Shown: positions 18,254-26,893 of the stretch, in pieces
How the letters are laid out: each line of letters begins with the position of its first letter
How positions within the stretch are numbered: the first letter of the stretch is position 1
Source: Streptomyces lavendulae subsp. lavendulae
GTDB lineage: Bacteria > Actinomycetota > Actinomycetes > Streptomycetales > Streptomycetaceae
Direction: 5' to 3'
DNA length: 64,000 nt
Assembly: GCF_002803845.1 (NCBI RefSeq)
Contig: NZ_CP024985.1
Span: 7,699,501-7,763,500, forward strand
The notes under the pieces: generated by a model
Seen by the model: the letters and a program-made list of their open reading frames with translations, nothing else
Told to the model about the DNA's origin: nothing
The model's database searches: none
Made by a program: the position numbers and the translations under genes

Positions 18254-19099
18254 ATGTGCCGCTGGCTCGCCTACTCGGGTTCGCCCATGCTGCTCGATGC
18301 CGTGCTCTACCGTCCGGAGCACTCCCTGATCAACCAGAGCCTCTACGCCCGCATGGGCGCCGAGGCGACCAACGGGGACGGCTTCGGCATCGGCTGGTAC
18401 AGCGCGGACCGCGCCGGGAACGGCACACCGGCCATCTTCCGGGACGTCGCGCCGGCCTGGAACAACCGCAACCTGCGAGAGCTCGCCGCCCACGTCCGCT
18501 CGCCCCTGTTCTTCGCCCACGTACGGGCCTCCACGGGTTCGGCCGTCCAGCAGACCAACTGCCACCCGTTCCGGCACGGCCGGTGGCTGTGGATGCACAA
18601 CGGGGCCATCGCGGACTTCCAGCGGCTCCAGCGGGACCTCTGCATGGCGGTCGACCCGGCGCTCTTCCCGTTCATCGAGGGATCCACCGACTCCGAGGTG
18701 ATGTTCTACCTGGCGGTCACCTACGGCCTCGACCAGGACGTCCCGGGCGCGGTGGCCAGGATGGCCGGGCTCGTGGAACGGCTCGGCAAGGAACACGGCG
18801 TGCCCGAACCGCTCCAGATGACGGTGGCGGTCAGCGACGGCGAGCGGGTCTGGGCCTTCCGGTACTCCAGCCAGGGCGCGTCCCGGACGCTCTTCTACAG
18901 CAGCCGCGCCGATACCGTCCGCCACCTCCACCCGGAGATCGACTACCTCCGCGAGATCTCCGACGAGACGCGCATCGTGGTCTCCGAGCCGCTGGGGGAC
19001 CTGCACGGGGTGTGGAACGAGCTCCCCGAGGCCAGCTACGTGGTGGTCCCCTCCGGCCCGGAGACGGACTACCTGCCCTTCGTCCCCGAACTCCCCTGA
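18254..19099 (+). CDS. Class II glutamine amidotransferase (YafJ-like)
   Basis: Enzyme with an N-terminal nucleophile fold that hydrolyses glutamine or a related amide; acceptor unknown. The catalytic Cys must follow the initiator Met, so the start is ATG 18254 (MCRWLAYSG), not the longer frame from 18230; aggggatgg precedes it. Further motifs are NGDGFGIGWY, FFAHVRASTGS and NCHPFRHGRWLWMHNG, which shape the glutaminase pocket, and STDSEVMFY. 281 residues. Similar to YafJ and, more distantly, to EgtC. Confidence 0.88.
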   Translation: MCRWLAYSGSPMLLDAVLYRPEHSLINQSLYARMGAEATNGDGFGIGWYSADRAGNGTPAIFRDVAPAWNNRNLRELAAHVRSPLFFAHVRASTGSAVQQTNCHPFRHGRWLWMHNGAIADFQRLQRDLCMAVDPALFPFIEGSTDSEVMFYLAVTYGLDQDVPGAVARMAGLVERLGKEHGVPEPLQMTVAVSDGERVWAFRYSSQGASRTLFYSSRADTVRHLHPEIDYLREISDETRIVVSEPLGDLHGVWNELPEASYVVVPSGPETDYLPFVPELP

Positions 19100-19176
19100 C
19101 CGGGGGCCAGGGCTTACCCCGAGTGCGGGAGGGTAGGCGCCCGCCACGGGGGTCGGTTCCAGCAGCGGGAGGTCCG

Positions 19177-19599
19177 ATGACCCGTCGAGTGCACGAGGTG
19201 ATGACCCGGAATCCGGTGACCGTGGACCGGCTGACCTCACTGGCGGAGGCCGCGCGGGTGATGCGTGACGCCGCCATCGGGGACGTCCTGGTCGTCGACG
19301 GGGGCCGGCTCCGCGGAATCGTCACCGACCGTGACATCGTCGTCCGGGCGCTGGCGGAGGAACGGGACCCCGCCGATACGACGGTCGGCGCGATCTGCAG
19401 TACCGAGCCGGTCACCATCGGGCCCGACGAACACGTCGACCGGGCCGTCGACGTCATGCGGCGGCACGCCCTGCGGCGGCTTCCGGTGGTGGACGGGGAC
19501 GGCGGTCTCGTCGGCATCGTCACCCTGGGCGACCTCGAAGTGGAACGCGATCCGGGTTCGCCCCTCTCGTTCATCGCCGCGGCGGAACCCGAGGCCTGA
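19177..19599 (+). CDS. CBS domain protein
   Basis: Soluble 140-residue protein made almost wholly of two CBS motifs, which pair to bind adenosine nucleotides. The first runs VHEVMTRNPVTVDRLTSL to GIVTDRDIVVRAL, the second from VGAICSTEPVTIGPDEHV to GIVTLGDLEVER. ATG 19177 follows cgggagg. Possibly a nucleotide-sensing adaptor. Same strand as the amidotransferase, 77 bases downstream. Confidence 0.9.
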   Translation: MTRRVHEVMTRNPVTVDRLTSLAEAARVMRDAAIGDVLVVDGGRLRGIVTDRDIVVRALAEERDPADTTVGAICSTEPVTIGPDEHVDRAVDVMRRHALRRLPVVDGDGGLVGIVTLGDLEVERDPGSPLSFIAAAEPEA

Positions 19600-19617
19600 C
19601 CTGGCCCCGCCGCGCCG

Positions 19618-20739
19618 TCACCGGAGCGCCGCGGCCCGCTCCAGCGCGGGGTAGTCGTTGTAGCCCTCCGCCCCGTGTACGTACATCAGGAACTCGGGAC
19701 GGAGTTCGTTGAGCGGGGCGCCCGTGCGCAGGCGCTCCGCGAAATCGGGGTTGGCGATGAAGCCCCGTCCCAGTGAGACCAGGTCCGCGCCCTCGGCGAG
19801 CAGGCGTTCGGCCCGCCGCAGGCCTCCGTCGGCGGCGACCTCCTCGCGCGCGAGCACGGGGTTGGCGATCAGCGTGCCCGCCCAGGCCCTGCGGATCTCC
19901 GGGAAGAGCGGTCCGTCCGGGTCGGCGTGGACCTGGTGCACGTAGACGGGGTCGATGTCCGCCAGGGCCTTCAGCAGAGCCGGGTAGATCTCGTGGGTGT
20001 CGCCCTCCACCACACCGTTGACGTCGGCTGCGGGCGAGATGCGGACGCCGACCCGTTCGCGGCCGACGGCTTCCGCGACGGCCCGCACCACCTCGACGGT
20101 GAACCGGGTCCGCCCCTCCACGGAGCCGCCCCACCCGTCGGTGCGGAGGTTGGTGTTCTGCGAGAGGAACTGGTGGAGCAGGTGGCCGTTGGCGGAGTGC
20201 ACCTCCACCCCGGCGAAGCCTGCCGCGACGGCGTTGCGGGCTGCCGTCGCGAAGTCCGCGATCGTGGCCCTGATGTCCCGCTCCGTCATCGCGCGGGGCA
20301 CGACGGCGTCCTGGAAACCGCTCGGGGTGTGCAGGGGCTCCGGGAGCGGCACCGCGGACGGGGCGAGCGGTACGTGCCCGCTGGTGTCGGGGTGGCCGAT
20401 CCGGCCGGCGTGCTGGAGCTGGAGGAACATGCGCCCGCCGGCCGCGTGCACGGCGCCGGTGACCCGCCGCCAGCCGGCGACCTGCGCCGGGGTGTGGATC
20501 CCGGGGATGTGCGGGTAGCTCTGGCCGACCGCGTTCGGCGTCGTGCCCTCGGCGATGATCAGGCCGGCCGAGGCGCGCTGCGCGTAGTGGGTGACCATGA
20601 GGTCGCCCGGGACCCCGTCGGCCCCGGCGCGGTTGCGGGTGAGCGGCGCCATCACGAGGCGGCTGGGGAGCTCCAGGCCGCCGAGCCGGGCGGGGGCGAA
20701 GAGCGGGGATGCGGTGGGGGTCTGCTGCGTCAGGTTCAT
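19618..20739 (-). CDS. Alkene reductase, Old Yellow Enzyme family (NADH:flavin oxidoreductase)
   Basis: FMN-dependent reductase of activated C=C bonds, 373 residues. Family signs are LFAPARLGGLELPSRLVMAPLTRNRA at the FMN end, the GFAGVEVHSANGHLLHQF segment with the active-site His and Asn, and DLVSLGRGFIANPDF near the C-terminus. The start is ATG 20739 (MNLTQQTP); the frame continues upstream but into unlikely sequence. Convergent with the CBS gene. Confidence 0.92.
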   Translation of the reverse strand: MNLTQQTPTASPLFAPARLGGLELPSRLVMAPLTRNRAGADGVPGDLMVTHYAQRASAGLIIAEGTTPNAVGQSYPHIPGIHTPAQVAGWRRVTGAVHAAGGRMFLQLQHAGRIGHPDTSGHVPLAPSAVPLPEPLHTPSGFQDAVVPRAMTERDIRATIADFATAARNAVAAGFAGVEVHSANGHLLHQFLSQNTNLRTDGWGGSVEGRTRFTVEVVRAVAEAVGRERVGVRISPAADVNGVVEGDTHEIYPALLKALADIDPVYVHQVHADPDGPLFPEIRRAWAGTLIANPVLAREEVAADGGLRRAERLLAEGADLVSLGRGFIANPDFAERLRTGAPLNELRPEFLMYVHGAEGYNDYPALERAAALR

Positions 20740-20867
20740 GCCGGCACCGTAGGACCTCACATCAATGTCAGGTTCAAGGCCGGGGGCGGGGTGGCGGGCC
20801 GTCGCCCACGGGGCCGGGTGGAGCAGGCCCGGCTGCGTTCCGGCGTCCGGACTGGTCGCATCGAGGC

Positions 20868-21047
20868 ATGAAGGATCCTTTCGGCTGTGACGACCCCTCC
20901 CTCCTGGCACCGGGCGGTGCCGGGGACGACCGCGCGGCGGCCCGCCGCACGGTCGCCGCCCACGCCACCGACCCCGCCGAACTCCTCCTGCTGCTGGACA
21001 TGCTCGGCCTGCACCCCGACGACGACCCACCCGGCCCCGCCCGATGA
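20868..21047 (+). CDS. Small conserved-type hypothetical protein
   Basis: A 59-residue acidic product. The core RRTVAAHATDPAELLLLLDMLGL is an amphipathic helical stretch that I associate with small actinobacterial proteins of unknown role; the remainder is Pro/Asp-rich. ATG 20868 has only cgagg close by. Wobble GC is high throughout, which supports coding. Convergent with the hemerythrin gene, ten bases away. Confidence 0.6.
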   Translation: MKDPFGCDDPSLLAPGGAGDDRAAARRTVAAHATDPAELLLLLDMLGLHPDDDPPGPAR

Positions 21048-21057
21048 CCGGGCGTCC

Positions 21058-21561
21058 TCAGGCCCTTCCGACGAGCCGGCGCACGTTCTCGATGTCGCCG
21101 CAGCCGGAGGCCAGCTGCCTCTCGCGCTCGCGCAGGAACGCAGCACCCAGTTCGGCCCGGCGCCCGTCGGGCACGTTCTCCCTGGCGCCGTTGAGGATCG
21201 TCCGCTCCTCCTCGTCCAGGTGGTGCGAGACCGCCTTGACCAGGTCCTCCAGCCGCGCGTCCCAGGCGTCGGACCCGACGTCGTCCACCTCCAGCAGCGC
21301 GAGCAGGGCCTCGTTGCCTTCGGCGTGCTCCTCCTCGCCGTGCTCCACCTCCTCGTCGTCGACGTTCTCGAAGCGCTTGAGCGCCCCGTAGACCTCGGCC
21401 TCCTCGGCCTCGCCATGGGCGATGAGCAGGGCCGAGAACCGCTCCAGCGCGCCCGCGCGGTCGGCCTCGACGCTGCGCATGCGGCGGAACAGGTCCTCCA
21501 TGGTGCGGTGGTCCTTCAGGATCACCGCGACGACGTCCTGGTCCGTTTCTCCGGCCGCCAT
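21058..21561 (-). CDS. Hemerythrin domain protein
   Basis: Four-helix-bundle protein of 167 residues that may bind a di-iron centre to sense or scavenge oxygen or nitric oxide. Ligand-type residues are spread as usual: ILKDHRTMEDLF, LLIAHGEAEEAEVY, and VSHHLDEEERTIL. The start ATG 21561 has gaggagg eight bases before; the upstream ATG at 21594 is less likely. Divergent from the tRNA gene. Confidence 0.88.
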   Translation of the reverse strand: MAAGETDQDVVAVILKDHRTMEDLFRRMRSVEADRAGALERFSALLIAHGEAEEAEVYGALKRFENVDDEEVEHGEEEHAEGNEALLALLEVDDVGSDAWDARLEDLVKAVSHHLDEEERTILNGARENVPDGRRAELGAAFLRERERQLASGCGDIENVRRLVGRA

Positions 21562-21725
21562 ACTGCTCGCCTCCTCGATCGGGGATTGCCTCACCAGACG
21601 CGTGCTCGCTGACCGGCGATCGAAACCCCCGCGCCGGCGGTGCGCCCGGGCGGGTGTCCGGCGGTGCGGAATTCCGGTGTATTCTTGTCATGTTCCTGCG
21701 GCCGAGGTACTCGGTCGTGAGACCG

Positions 21726-21795
21726 GCGTTGGTGGTCCAAGGAAAGACACCCCACTTCCCGTGGGGGAATGCAGGTGCAAGGCCTGCCCAGCGCT
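21726..21795 (+). tRNA. tRNA-Gly (anticodon UCC), atypical T-loop
   Basis: Folded by hand as a cloverleaf of 70 bases. Acceptor 21726-21732 (GCGTTGG) pairs with 21788-21794 (CCAGCGC, one G-T). The D-arm is GTC/GAC around a loop with GG. The anticodon stem is CCCCA/TGGGG with loop CTTCCCG, which puts TCC at 21757-21759. The T-stem is GCAGG/CCTGC with loop TGCAAGG. The base after the acceptor is T, the usual bacterial glycine discriminator. No CCA is encoded. The T-loop has GTGC instead of GTTC, and position 37 is C. It is followed at once by a strong hairpin. Confidence 0.75.
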
Positions 21796-21799
21796 CGAC

Positions 21800-21839
21800 C
21801 GAAAGGCCCCGGCCTCCTCATGGAGACCGGGGCCTTTCG
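21800..21839 (+). terminator. Hairpin terminator after tRNA-Gly
   Basis: Perfect 13-base stem (CGAAAGGCCCCGG at 21800-21812 with its complement at 21827-21839). The loop can form an inner CTCC/GGAG helix. No U-tract follows, as is common in this kind of genome. It would separate the tRNA transcript from the crotonase gene. Confidence 0.8.
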
Positions 21840-21885
21840 CTGTGGCACGATCGACCGTCATCGGTGTCCGTGGGAGGGGTTCGGC

Positions 21886-22665
21886 GTGGACGAGCAGGCG
21901 ACCGTACGGATCGAGCGCGACGGGCCGGTGTTCACGGTGGTCCTCGCCAGGCCCGAGGTGCGCAATGCCGTCGACGGCCCGACCGCGGCCCGACTGGCCG
22001 ATGCCTTCCGTGAGTTCGAGGCCGACGAGGACGCGGCCGTCGCCGTGTTGTGGGGCGAGGGCGGGACGTTCTGCGCGGGCGCCGATCTCAAGGCCGTCGG
22101 CACCGCGCGCGGCAACCGGGTCCTCCCGGAGGGCGACGGCCCGATGGGCCCCACGCGGATGCGGCTCGGCAAACCGGTCATCGCGGCCGTCGCGGGCCAC
22201 GCGGTCGCCGGCGGCCTGGAGCTGGCCCTCTGGTGCGACCTGCGGGTCGTGGAGGAGGACGCGGTCTTCGGGGTGTTCTGCCGGCGCTGGGGCGTACCGC
22301 TCGTCGACGGCGGCACGGTGCGGCTGCCGAGGCTCATCGGGGAGAGCCGGGCCATGGACCTCATCCTCACCGGCCGGCCCGTCGGCGCCGCCGAGGCCCT
22401 CGGAATGGGGCTGGCCAACCGGATCGTCCCGCCGGGCCGTTCCCGCCCGGAGGCGCAGGCACTGGCCCGCCGGATCGCCGGCTTCCCCCAGCTGTGCCTG
22501 CGCCACGACCGCCTCTCGGTCCTCGGCCAGCACGGTCTGAGCGAGCCGGACGCGCTCGCCGCCGAATACAGGCACGGGATCGTGCCGCTCGGAGCCGGGG
22601 AGACGCAGTCCGGCGCCGACCGGTTCGCCGCCGGCGCGGGGCGGCACGGCTCCTTCGAGGACTGA
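21886..22665 (+). CDS. Enoyl-CoA hydratase/crotonase family protein
   Basis: Crotonase-fold enzyme of 259 residues acting on acyl-CoA thioesters. The oxyanion-hole segments are seen as GTFCAGADLKAVG and VAGHAVAGGLELALWCDLRV. The position that carries the catalytic Glu in true hydratases lies in the CRRWGVPLVDGGTVRLPRLI segment. GTG 21886 follows tgggagggg; the open frame upstream crosses the tRNA terminator and is not used. Exact reaction unknown. Confidence 0.9.
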   Translation: MDEQATVRIERDGPVFTVVLARPEVRNAVDGPTAARLADAFREFEADEDAAVAVLWGEGGTFCAGADLKAVGTARGNRVLPEGDGPMGPTRMRLGKPVIAAVAGHAVAGGLELALWCDLRVVEEDAVFGVFCRRWGVPLVDGGTVRLPRLIGESRAMDLILTGRPVGAAEALGMGLANRIVPPGRSRPEAQALARRIAGFPQLCLRHDRLSVLGQHGLSEPDALAAEYRHGIVPLGAGETQSGADRFAAGAGRHGSFED

Positions 22666-22671
22666 ACCGCG

Positions 22672-23019
22672 TCACTCCTTCTCCGCCCGCTCCGACGTGG
22701 CGGCCACTCTGCGGCACCACCGGATCACGAGCAGCAGCAGGCCGACCAGGGTGATCACCCAGAGGCCGGAGAAGGCCCAGATCTGCGCCGGGGAGGAGGT
22801 GACCACGGCGCGCACGAAGAACACCGCGCAGACGAGGCCGAACACCGCGGTGCACGCGCCGAGCCAATGTCGCCGGGGCCAGTCCCCGGCCGAGGACCAG
22901 GGCCGCAGCCCGCGGTGCAGCGTGCGCAACCGGCGGTCCAGGACCTGTTCGGTACGCAGCTCCTGCTCGATCCCGTTGAGGATCTCCAGCTCCCGCCGGG
23001 AGAGCTCAGGGCCGTCCAT
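22672..23019 (-). CDS. DUF3040-type membrane protein
   Basis: Small protein of 115 residues. The N-terminal LSRRELEILNGIEQELRTEQ matches the usual opening of DUF3040 proteins; two membrane helices follow (GACTAVFGLVCAVFFVRAVV and IWAFSGLWVITLVGLLLLVI). ATG 23019 has ggggg seven bases before it; the ATG at 23052 is the alternative. Function unknown in the whole family. Convergent with the crotonase gene, six bases apart. Confidence 0.8.
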   Translation of the reverse strand: MDGPELSRRELEILNGIEQELRTEQVLDRRLRTLHRGLRPWSSAGDWPRRHWLGACTAVFGLVCAVFFVRAVVTSSPAQIWAFSGLWVITLVGLLLLVIRWCRRVAATSERAEKE

Positions 23020-23364
23020 GGCAACACCCCCGTCCTCCAGAGGTGTGCCCATTGTCCCTCGCCGGGCGCTTCCGCGCGCCCCCGGCCGCGGCGCGCATCA
23101 TGGCACGCCCCGGAGCGGAACCGGAGGGGGAGCGGCCGGTACCAGCCATGTCCACGGATCCGCGGGTGATCCCCGGCGACGGTGCGGGACCCTGGGCGGA
23201 GGCGCCCCCGAGGAGGCCCTGACCGCCACCCCGGGGGCTGTGGGTTGGCTGTGAAGCGACGCCGGTGATGGACATCGGTGCGGCAGCTGTGCCGACAAGT
23301 TCTATATTCGTACGAACCATCCATGCGCGGCCCGGCTGCGGTGATCAGGGGGGATACGACAGCG
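23020..23364. other. Divergent intergenic region
   Basis: About 345 bases between the DUF3040 gene and the exported deacetylase-like gene. I see no convincing gene. An AT-richer patch at 23299-23317 contains the 10-base palindrome TTCGTACGAA (23307-23316) overlapping a TATATT; it is well placed for the promoter or operator of the gene at 23365. Confidence 0.4.
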
Positions 23365-24678
23365 ATGGCCGAGACCGACCTCGTTCCGCAGACCGGTGCG
23401 GAGCCGCGCAGTGCCCGCAAGGAGCGCAAGGAACGGCGGAAGGCGCAGAACCGCAAGCGCCTGGGGATCGGAGCCGCCGTGGTCGCCCTCGGCGGCGGCG
23501 CCGCGTACGCCTTCACCGTGGGCGGCTCGGCGGGCTCCGCGGGTCACGACGCGAGCTTCGCGGCCCCCGCCTCCTCGAACGGGGCGAAGAAGCCGGAAGA
23601 GCCGTGGGACGGCAAGGTCAAGGTGCTGGGCGACGGCTCCACCTCCAACACCGGACCGCAGCCGGGCCAGCTCAAGCCCGAGAAGCTGAAGCCGGGCGAG
23701 AAGCCGCCGCAGTTCGTGGTGTTCTCCTGGGACGGGGCGCTGGAGGGCGACGACCACCTCTTCTCGCACTTCCGCCAGGTGGCCAAGGACAGCAAGGCCC
23801 ACATGACCTTCTTCCTCACCGGCATCTACCTGCTGCCCGACGGCAAGAAGATGCTCTACCGGCCGCCGCAGCACGCTCAGGGCGCCTCCGCGATCTCGTA
23901 CCCGACCGTCCCGCACGTGAAGACCACGCTGGAGCAGCTGCGCGGCGCCTGGGCCGACGGCGACGAGATCGGCTCGCACTTCAACGGGCACTTCTGCGGT
24001 CCCAAGGGCGGCGGGGACTGGAGCGTCGACGAGTGGAAGAGCGAGATCGACCAGCAGTACTCCTTCATGAAGAACTGGAAGACCAACACCGGGTTCACCA
24101 AGGAGGCGCCCCTGCCCTTCGACCCGGACCGGGAGATGGTCGGCGGCCGTGCCCCCTGCCTGGAGGGCCAGAAGAACCTCCTGACCGCGGTCAAGCCGTA
24201 CGGCTGGCGCTACGACGCGAGCTCGTCCGGGGACTTCCAGATGTGGCCGTCCAAGCAGCAGGACATATGGAACTTTCCGCTCCAGCTCGTCCCGCTGCAG
24301 GGCAAGGAGTCGCAGGTCCTCTCCATGGACTTCAACTTCCTCTACAACCAGTCCGGCGACAGCACCCAGGGCGACCCGACGAAGTTCGCGTCCTGGCAGG
24401 CGCAGACCCGGATGTCGTACCTCAACGGCTTCAACCGGGTCTACAACGGCAGCCGGGCCCCCATGTTCATCGGCAACCACTTCGAGGACTGGAACGGCGG
24501 CATCTACATGAAGGCCGTCGAGGACGTCATGAGGGACGTCTGCCCGCGCCAGGAGGTCCGCTGCGTGTCGTTCCGGGAACTGGCGGACTGGCTCGACGTC
24601 CAGGACCCGAAGGTCCTGGCCCAACTGCGGATGCTCGACCCGGCGCAGGCGCCGGACTGGAAGAAGCTGATCAAGTAG
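23365..24678 (+). CDS. Exported polysaccharide deacetylase-like protein
   Basis: Membrane-anchored or secreted protein of 437 residues. The N-terminus is highly basic (SARKERKERRKAQNRKR), then one hydrophobic segment (LGIGAAVVALGGGAAYAFTV). The body resembles a NodB-type deacetylase barrel: PPQFVVFSWDGAL (canonical TFDDGP region), MTFFLTGIYLLP and GDEIGSHFNGHFC with a motif-2-like His. The DD pair of motif 1 reads WDGA, so metal-dependent deacetylation is uncertain. Start ATG 23365 after gggggg; a GTG at 23341 is possible. Probably acts on cell-wall glycan. Confidence 0.8.
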   Translation: MAETDLVPQTGAEPRSARKERKERRKAQNRKRLGIGAAVVALGGGAAYAFTVGGSAGSAGHDASFAAPASSNGAKKPEEPWDGKVKVLGDGSTSNTGPQPGQLKPEKLKPGEKPPQFVVFSWDGALEGDDHLFSHFRQVAKDSKAHMTFFLTGIYLLPDGKKMLYRPPQHAQGASAISYPTVPHVKTTLEQLRGAWADGDEIGSHFNGHFCGPKGGGDWSVDEWKSEIDQQYSFMKNWKTNTGFTKEAPLPFDPDREMVGGRAPCLEGQKNLLTAVKPYGWRYDASSSGDFQMWPSKQQDIWNFPLQLVPLQGKESQVLSMDFNFLYNQSGDSTQGDPTKFASWQAQTRMSYLNGFNRVYNGSRAPMFIGNHFEDWNGGIYMKAVEDVMRDVCPRQEVRCVSFRELADWLDVQDPKVLAQLRMLDPAQAPDWKKLIK

Positions 24679-24691
24679 CGGGGCGGGGCGC

Positions 24692-24725
24692 GGGGCGGGC
24701 GGTGCGCGGGGGCGCCGCCCGCCCC
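24692..24725. terminator. Bidirectional hairpin between convergent genes
   Basis: Perfect 11-base stem GGGGCGGGCGG (24692-24702) with CCGCCCGCCCC (24715-24725) and a 12-base loop. It sits between the ends of the deacetylase-like gene and the penicillin-binding protein gene, so it can serve both. Confidence 0.7.
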
Positions 24726-24727
24726 GG

Positions 24728-26893
24728 CTACTTCACGGCCTTGACGTAGTCGGCCCACAGCCGCACCGCGCGGTCGCTGCCGGGGGTGCCGGGCGCGTCG
24801 CCGCCCAGCCCGGTCAGCGGAAGCGGAATCAGGTCGGTCAGCGCCATCCGGTAGACCACCACGGCCGTGGACTCCTGCTCGGTGCTGGCCACGAACCAGC
24901 CCGCCGTGTTGGCGGCCGTCGTGCCCGTCTTGCCCGCCGCGCCGGGGCGGGCCTTGCCGGCCGCCTTCGCCGATCCCTCCGTGACGGCGTCCCGCAGGGC
25001 CTCCGTCACCGCGCGGGCCGTCTTGGCGGACACCGCCCGGACCGGCTTCGGGGCGTCGAGCGGCACCGCGGCGCCGTTGCGGGTCACCGAGCGGACCGAG
25101 TAGGGGTCGGTGTGCATGCCGTCGGCGGCGAAGGTCTCATAGGCGCCGGCCATGCGGATCGCGCTGGGCGTCGAGTTCTCCCCGAGCGCGAACGTGGGGA
25201 TCCGCGGGCCCAGGCTCGATGCGAGCAGCCCCGAACGCTCGGCGAACGCCTCCACCCGGTCGAGGCCGACGTCGAGGCCGAGCTGCAGCATGGGGGTGTT
25301 GACCGAGTTCGCGACGGCCTGGCGCAGGGTCACCTGGCCCCAGTTGCGCCCCCCGTCGTTGCGCCCCTTGACCACCTTGCCGCTGCGGTCCCAGTAGGGG
25401 CCCTCGGGCGTCTGCACGGTGACCTGGTCGTTGCCGTCGTACAGGGCGGTGGGGGACAGGGGCGTACGGGCCTTGCCGCGGGTGCGCAGCACCCCCTCGT
25501 CGAGCCCGGCGGCGTACACGAGGGGGGTGAAGGCCGAGCCGGCCGGGATCGTCGTCGCGTTCGACTCGTTGAAGCCCTGCTTGAGGTAGTCCGGGCCGCC
25601 GTACACGGCGAGCAGGCGCCCGTCGGGGGCGACGCTCGCCGCGCCGATCTTCGCGTGCTTGTCGGTGTCGGGACGCTTCTCCGCGTCGAAGCCCTTCTGG
25701 GCGTTCTGCACGGCGGCGGTCAGCGCCGTCATCCGGGACTGGTCGAAGGTGGTGTAGACCTGGTAGCCGCCGAGGTCGAAGTCGGAGTCCTTGATGTGCC
25801 CGGACCTGACCGCGTACTGCTTGGCCAGCTCCACCAGGTAGCCGGTCTGCGCGCCGGGGGTGCCGGAGAGGGAGGTGCCCGAGGGCTCGGGGAAGGTCTT
25901 GTACGTGGCGCGCTCGGCGGCCGATATCTGCCCGGTCTCGACCATCCGGTCCAGGATCCAGCTCCACCGCTCGACGGCCCGCTCGCGGTTCTCCTTGCCG
26001 AGGGCCGGGTCGAACAGGCCGGCGCCCTTGAGGAGCGAGGCGAGGAAGGCGCCTTCGCTGGCGTTGAGCTGCGAGACGTCCTTGCCGTAGTAGGCCTGGG
26101 AGGCGCGCTGGATGCCGTAGGTGCCGCGGCCGAACCAGCTCGTGTTGAGGTAGTCCTGGAGGATCTGCTTCTTGGGCTTCTGGTTGTCCAGCTTCACCGC
26201 GAGCAGGAGCTCGGTGAACTTCCGCGAGAGGGTGCGCTCCTGGCTCAGGTAGGCGTTCTTCACGTACTGCTGGGTGATGGTCGACCCGCCCTGGGTCTCA
26301 CCGCCGGTCACGGCGGCGCGTACGGCGCGCAGGACGCCGGAAGGGGAGACTCCGGGGTCGGAGTAGAAGCTGGCGTTCTCGGCCGCGAGGACGGCCCCCT
26401 GGACCTTCGGGGGCACCTTGTCGAGCGGCATCTCCTGTCGGCTGACCCAGCCCGTCCTGGCCATCGTGGAGCCGTCGGCCCAGTAGTAGATGTTGTCCTG
26501 CTGCTTGGCGAAGGAGTTGAGGTCGTCGGGTATGTCCGTCGTCGCGTACGCGATCGCGACGAAGCCGACCATGCCTGTGAAGGCGTAGAGGCACGCGCCC
26601 AGCCACTGGCGCCACGAGGGCGCCCAGCGCCGCCAGCCGGTGCGGCCGGGCCTCGGGTAGGCGGGGCGCAGCCGTCGCAGCCAAGGGCGTGCCGCGGCGA
26701 CGGCCTTGGCGGCGGCGGTGGTGGCGGCCTCGACGAGGGCCGGGGGGAGGGTGATGCGGCGGCCGGCCGCCGCGCGGGGCTTGCGACGGGAACCGGAACT
26801 TCCGCGACGGCCCGAGGGGGCTCCACCGCCGTTGTCCGGAACCACCCTTCTGTCCCGCGATCGCCCTCTTCCAGCCCTTTCCTGCCTGCCCAC
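24728..26893 (-). CDS. Class A penicillin-binding protein (GT51 + transpeptidase), SxxK lysine missing
   Basis: Bifunctional peptidoglycan synthase of 721 residues: basic cytoplasmic tail (1-95), one membrane helix (~97-117), GT51 domain (~125-330) and penicillin-binding domain (~390-690). GT51 motifs are intact: E172 in LAAENASFY, GGSTITQQYVKN, RKFTELLLAVKLD. In the transpeptidase domain SVN and KTGTT are present, but the nucleophile motif reads S453-A-F-T (IPAGSAFTPL), with Thr where Lys normally activates Ser. The start is GTG 26893, with agaaaggg upstream; inner GTGs near 26836 are possible. Much upstream open frame is a shadow. Divergent from the amidase-like gene. Confidence 0.88.
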   Translation of the reverse strand: MGRQERAGRGRSRDRRVVPDNGGGAPSGRRGSSGSRRKPRAAAGRRITLPPALVEAATTAAAKAVAAARPWLRRLRPAYPRPGRTGWRRWAPSWRQWLGACLYAFTGMVGFVAIAYATTDIPDDLNSFAKQQDNIYYWADGSTMARTGWVSRQEMPLDKVPPKVQGAVLAAENASFYSDPGVSPSGVLRAVRAAVTGGETQGGSTITQQYVKNAYLSQERTLSRKFTELLLAVKLDNQKPKKQILQDYLNTSWFGRGTYGIQRASQAYYGKDVSQLNASEGAFLASLLKGAGLFDPALGKENRERAVERWSWILDRMVETGQISAAERATYKTFPEPSGTSLSGTPGAQTGYLVELAKQYAVRSGHIKDSDFDLGGYQVYTTFDQSRMTALTAAVQNAQKGFDAEKRPDTDKHAKIGAASVAPDGRLLAVYGGPDYLKQGFNESNATTIPAGSAFTPLVYAAGLDEGVLRTRGKARTPLSPTALYDGNDQVTVQTPEGPYWDRSGKVVKGRNDGGRNWGQVTLRQAVANSVNTPMLQLGLDVGLDRVEAFAERSGLLASSLGPRIPTFALGENSTPSAIRMAGAYETFAADGMHTDPYSVRSVTRNGAAVPLDAPKPVRAVSAKTARAVTEALRDAVTEGSAKAAGKARPGAAGKTGTTAANTAGWFVASTEQESTAVVVYRMALTDLIPLPLTGLGGDAPGTPGSDRAVRLWADYVKAVK

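Noticed and set aside
21726..21839. Structured regulatory RNA such as 6C or a riboswitch
   Set aside because: The structure folds better as a complete tRNA followed by a terminator; the C-rich loops that define 6C are absent.
23101..23223. Possible 40-codon gene in the gap before the deacetylase-like gene
   Set aside because: No ribosome site, and wobble GC is only at background level for this genome.
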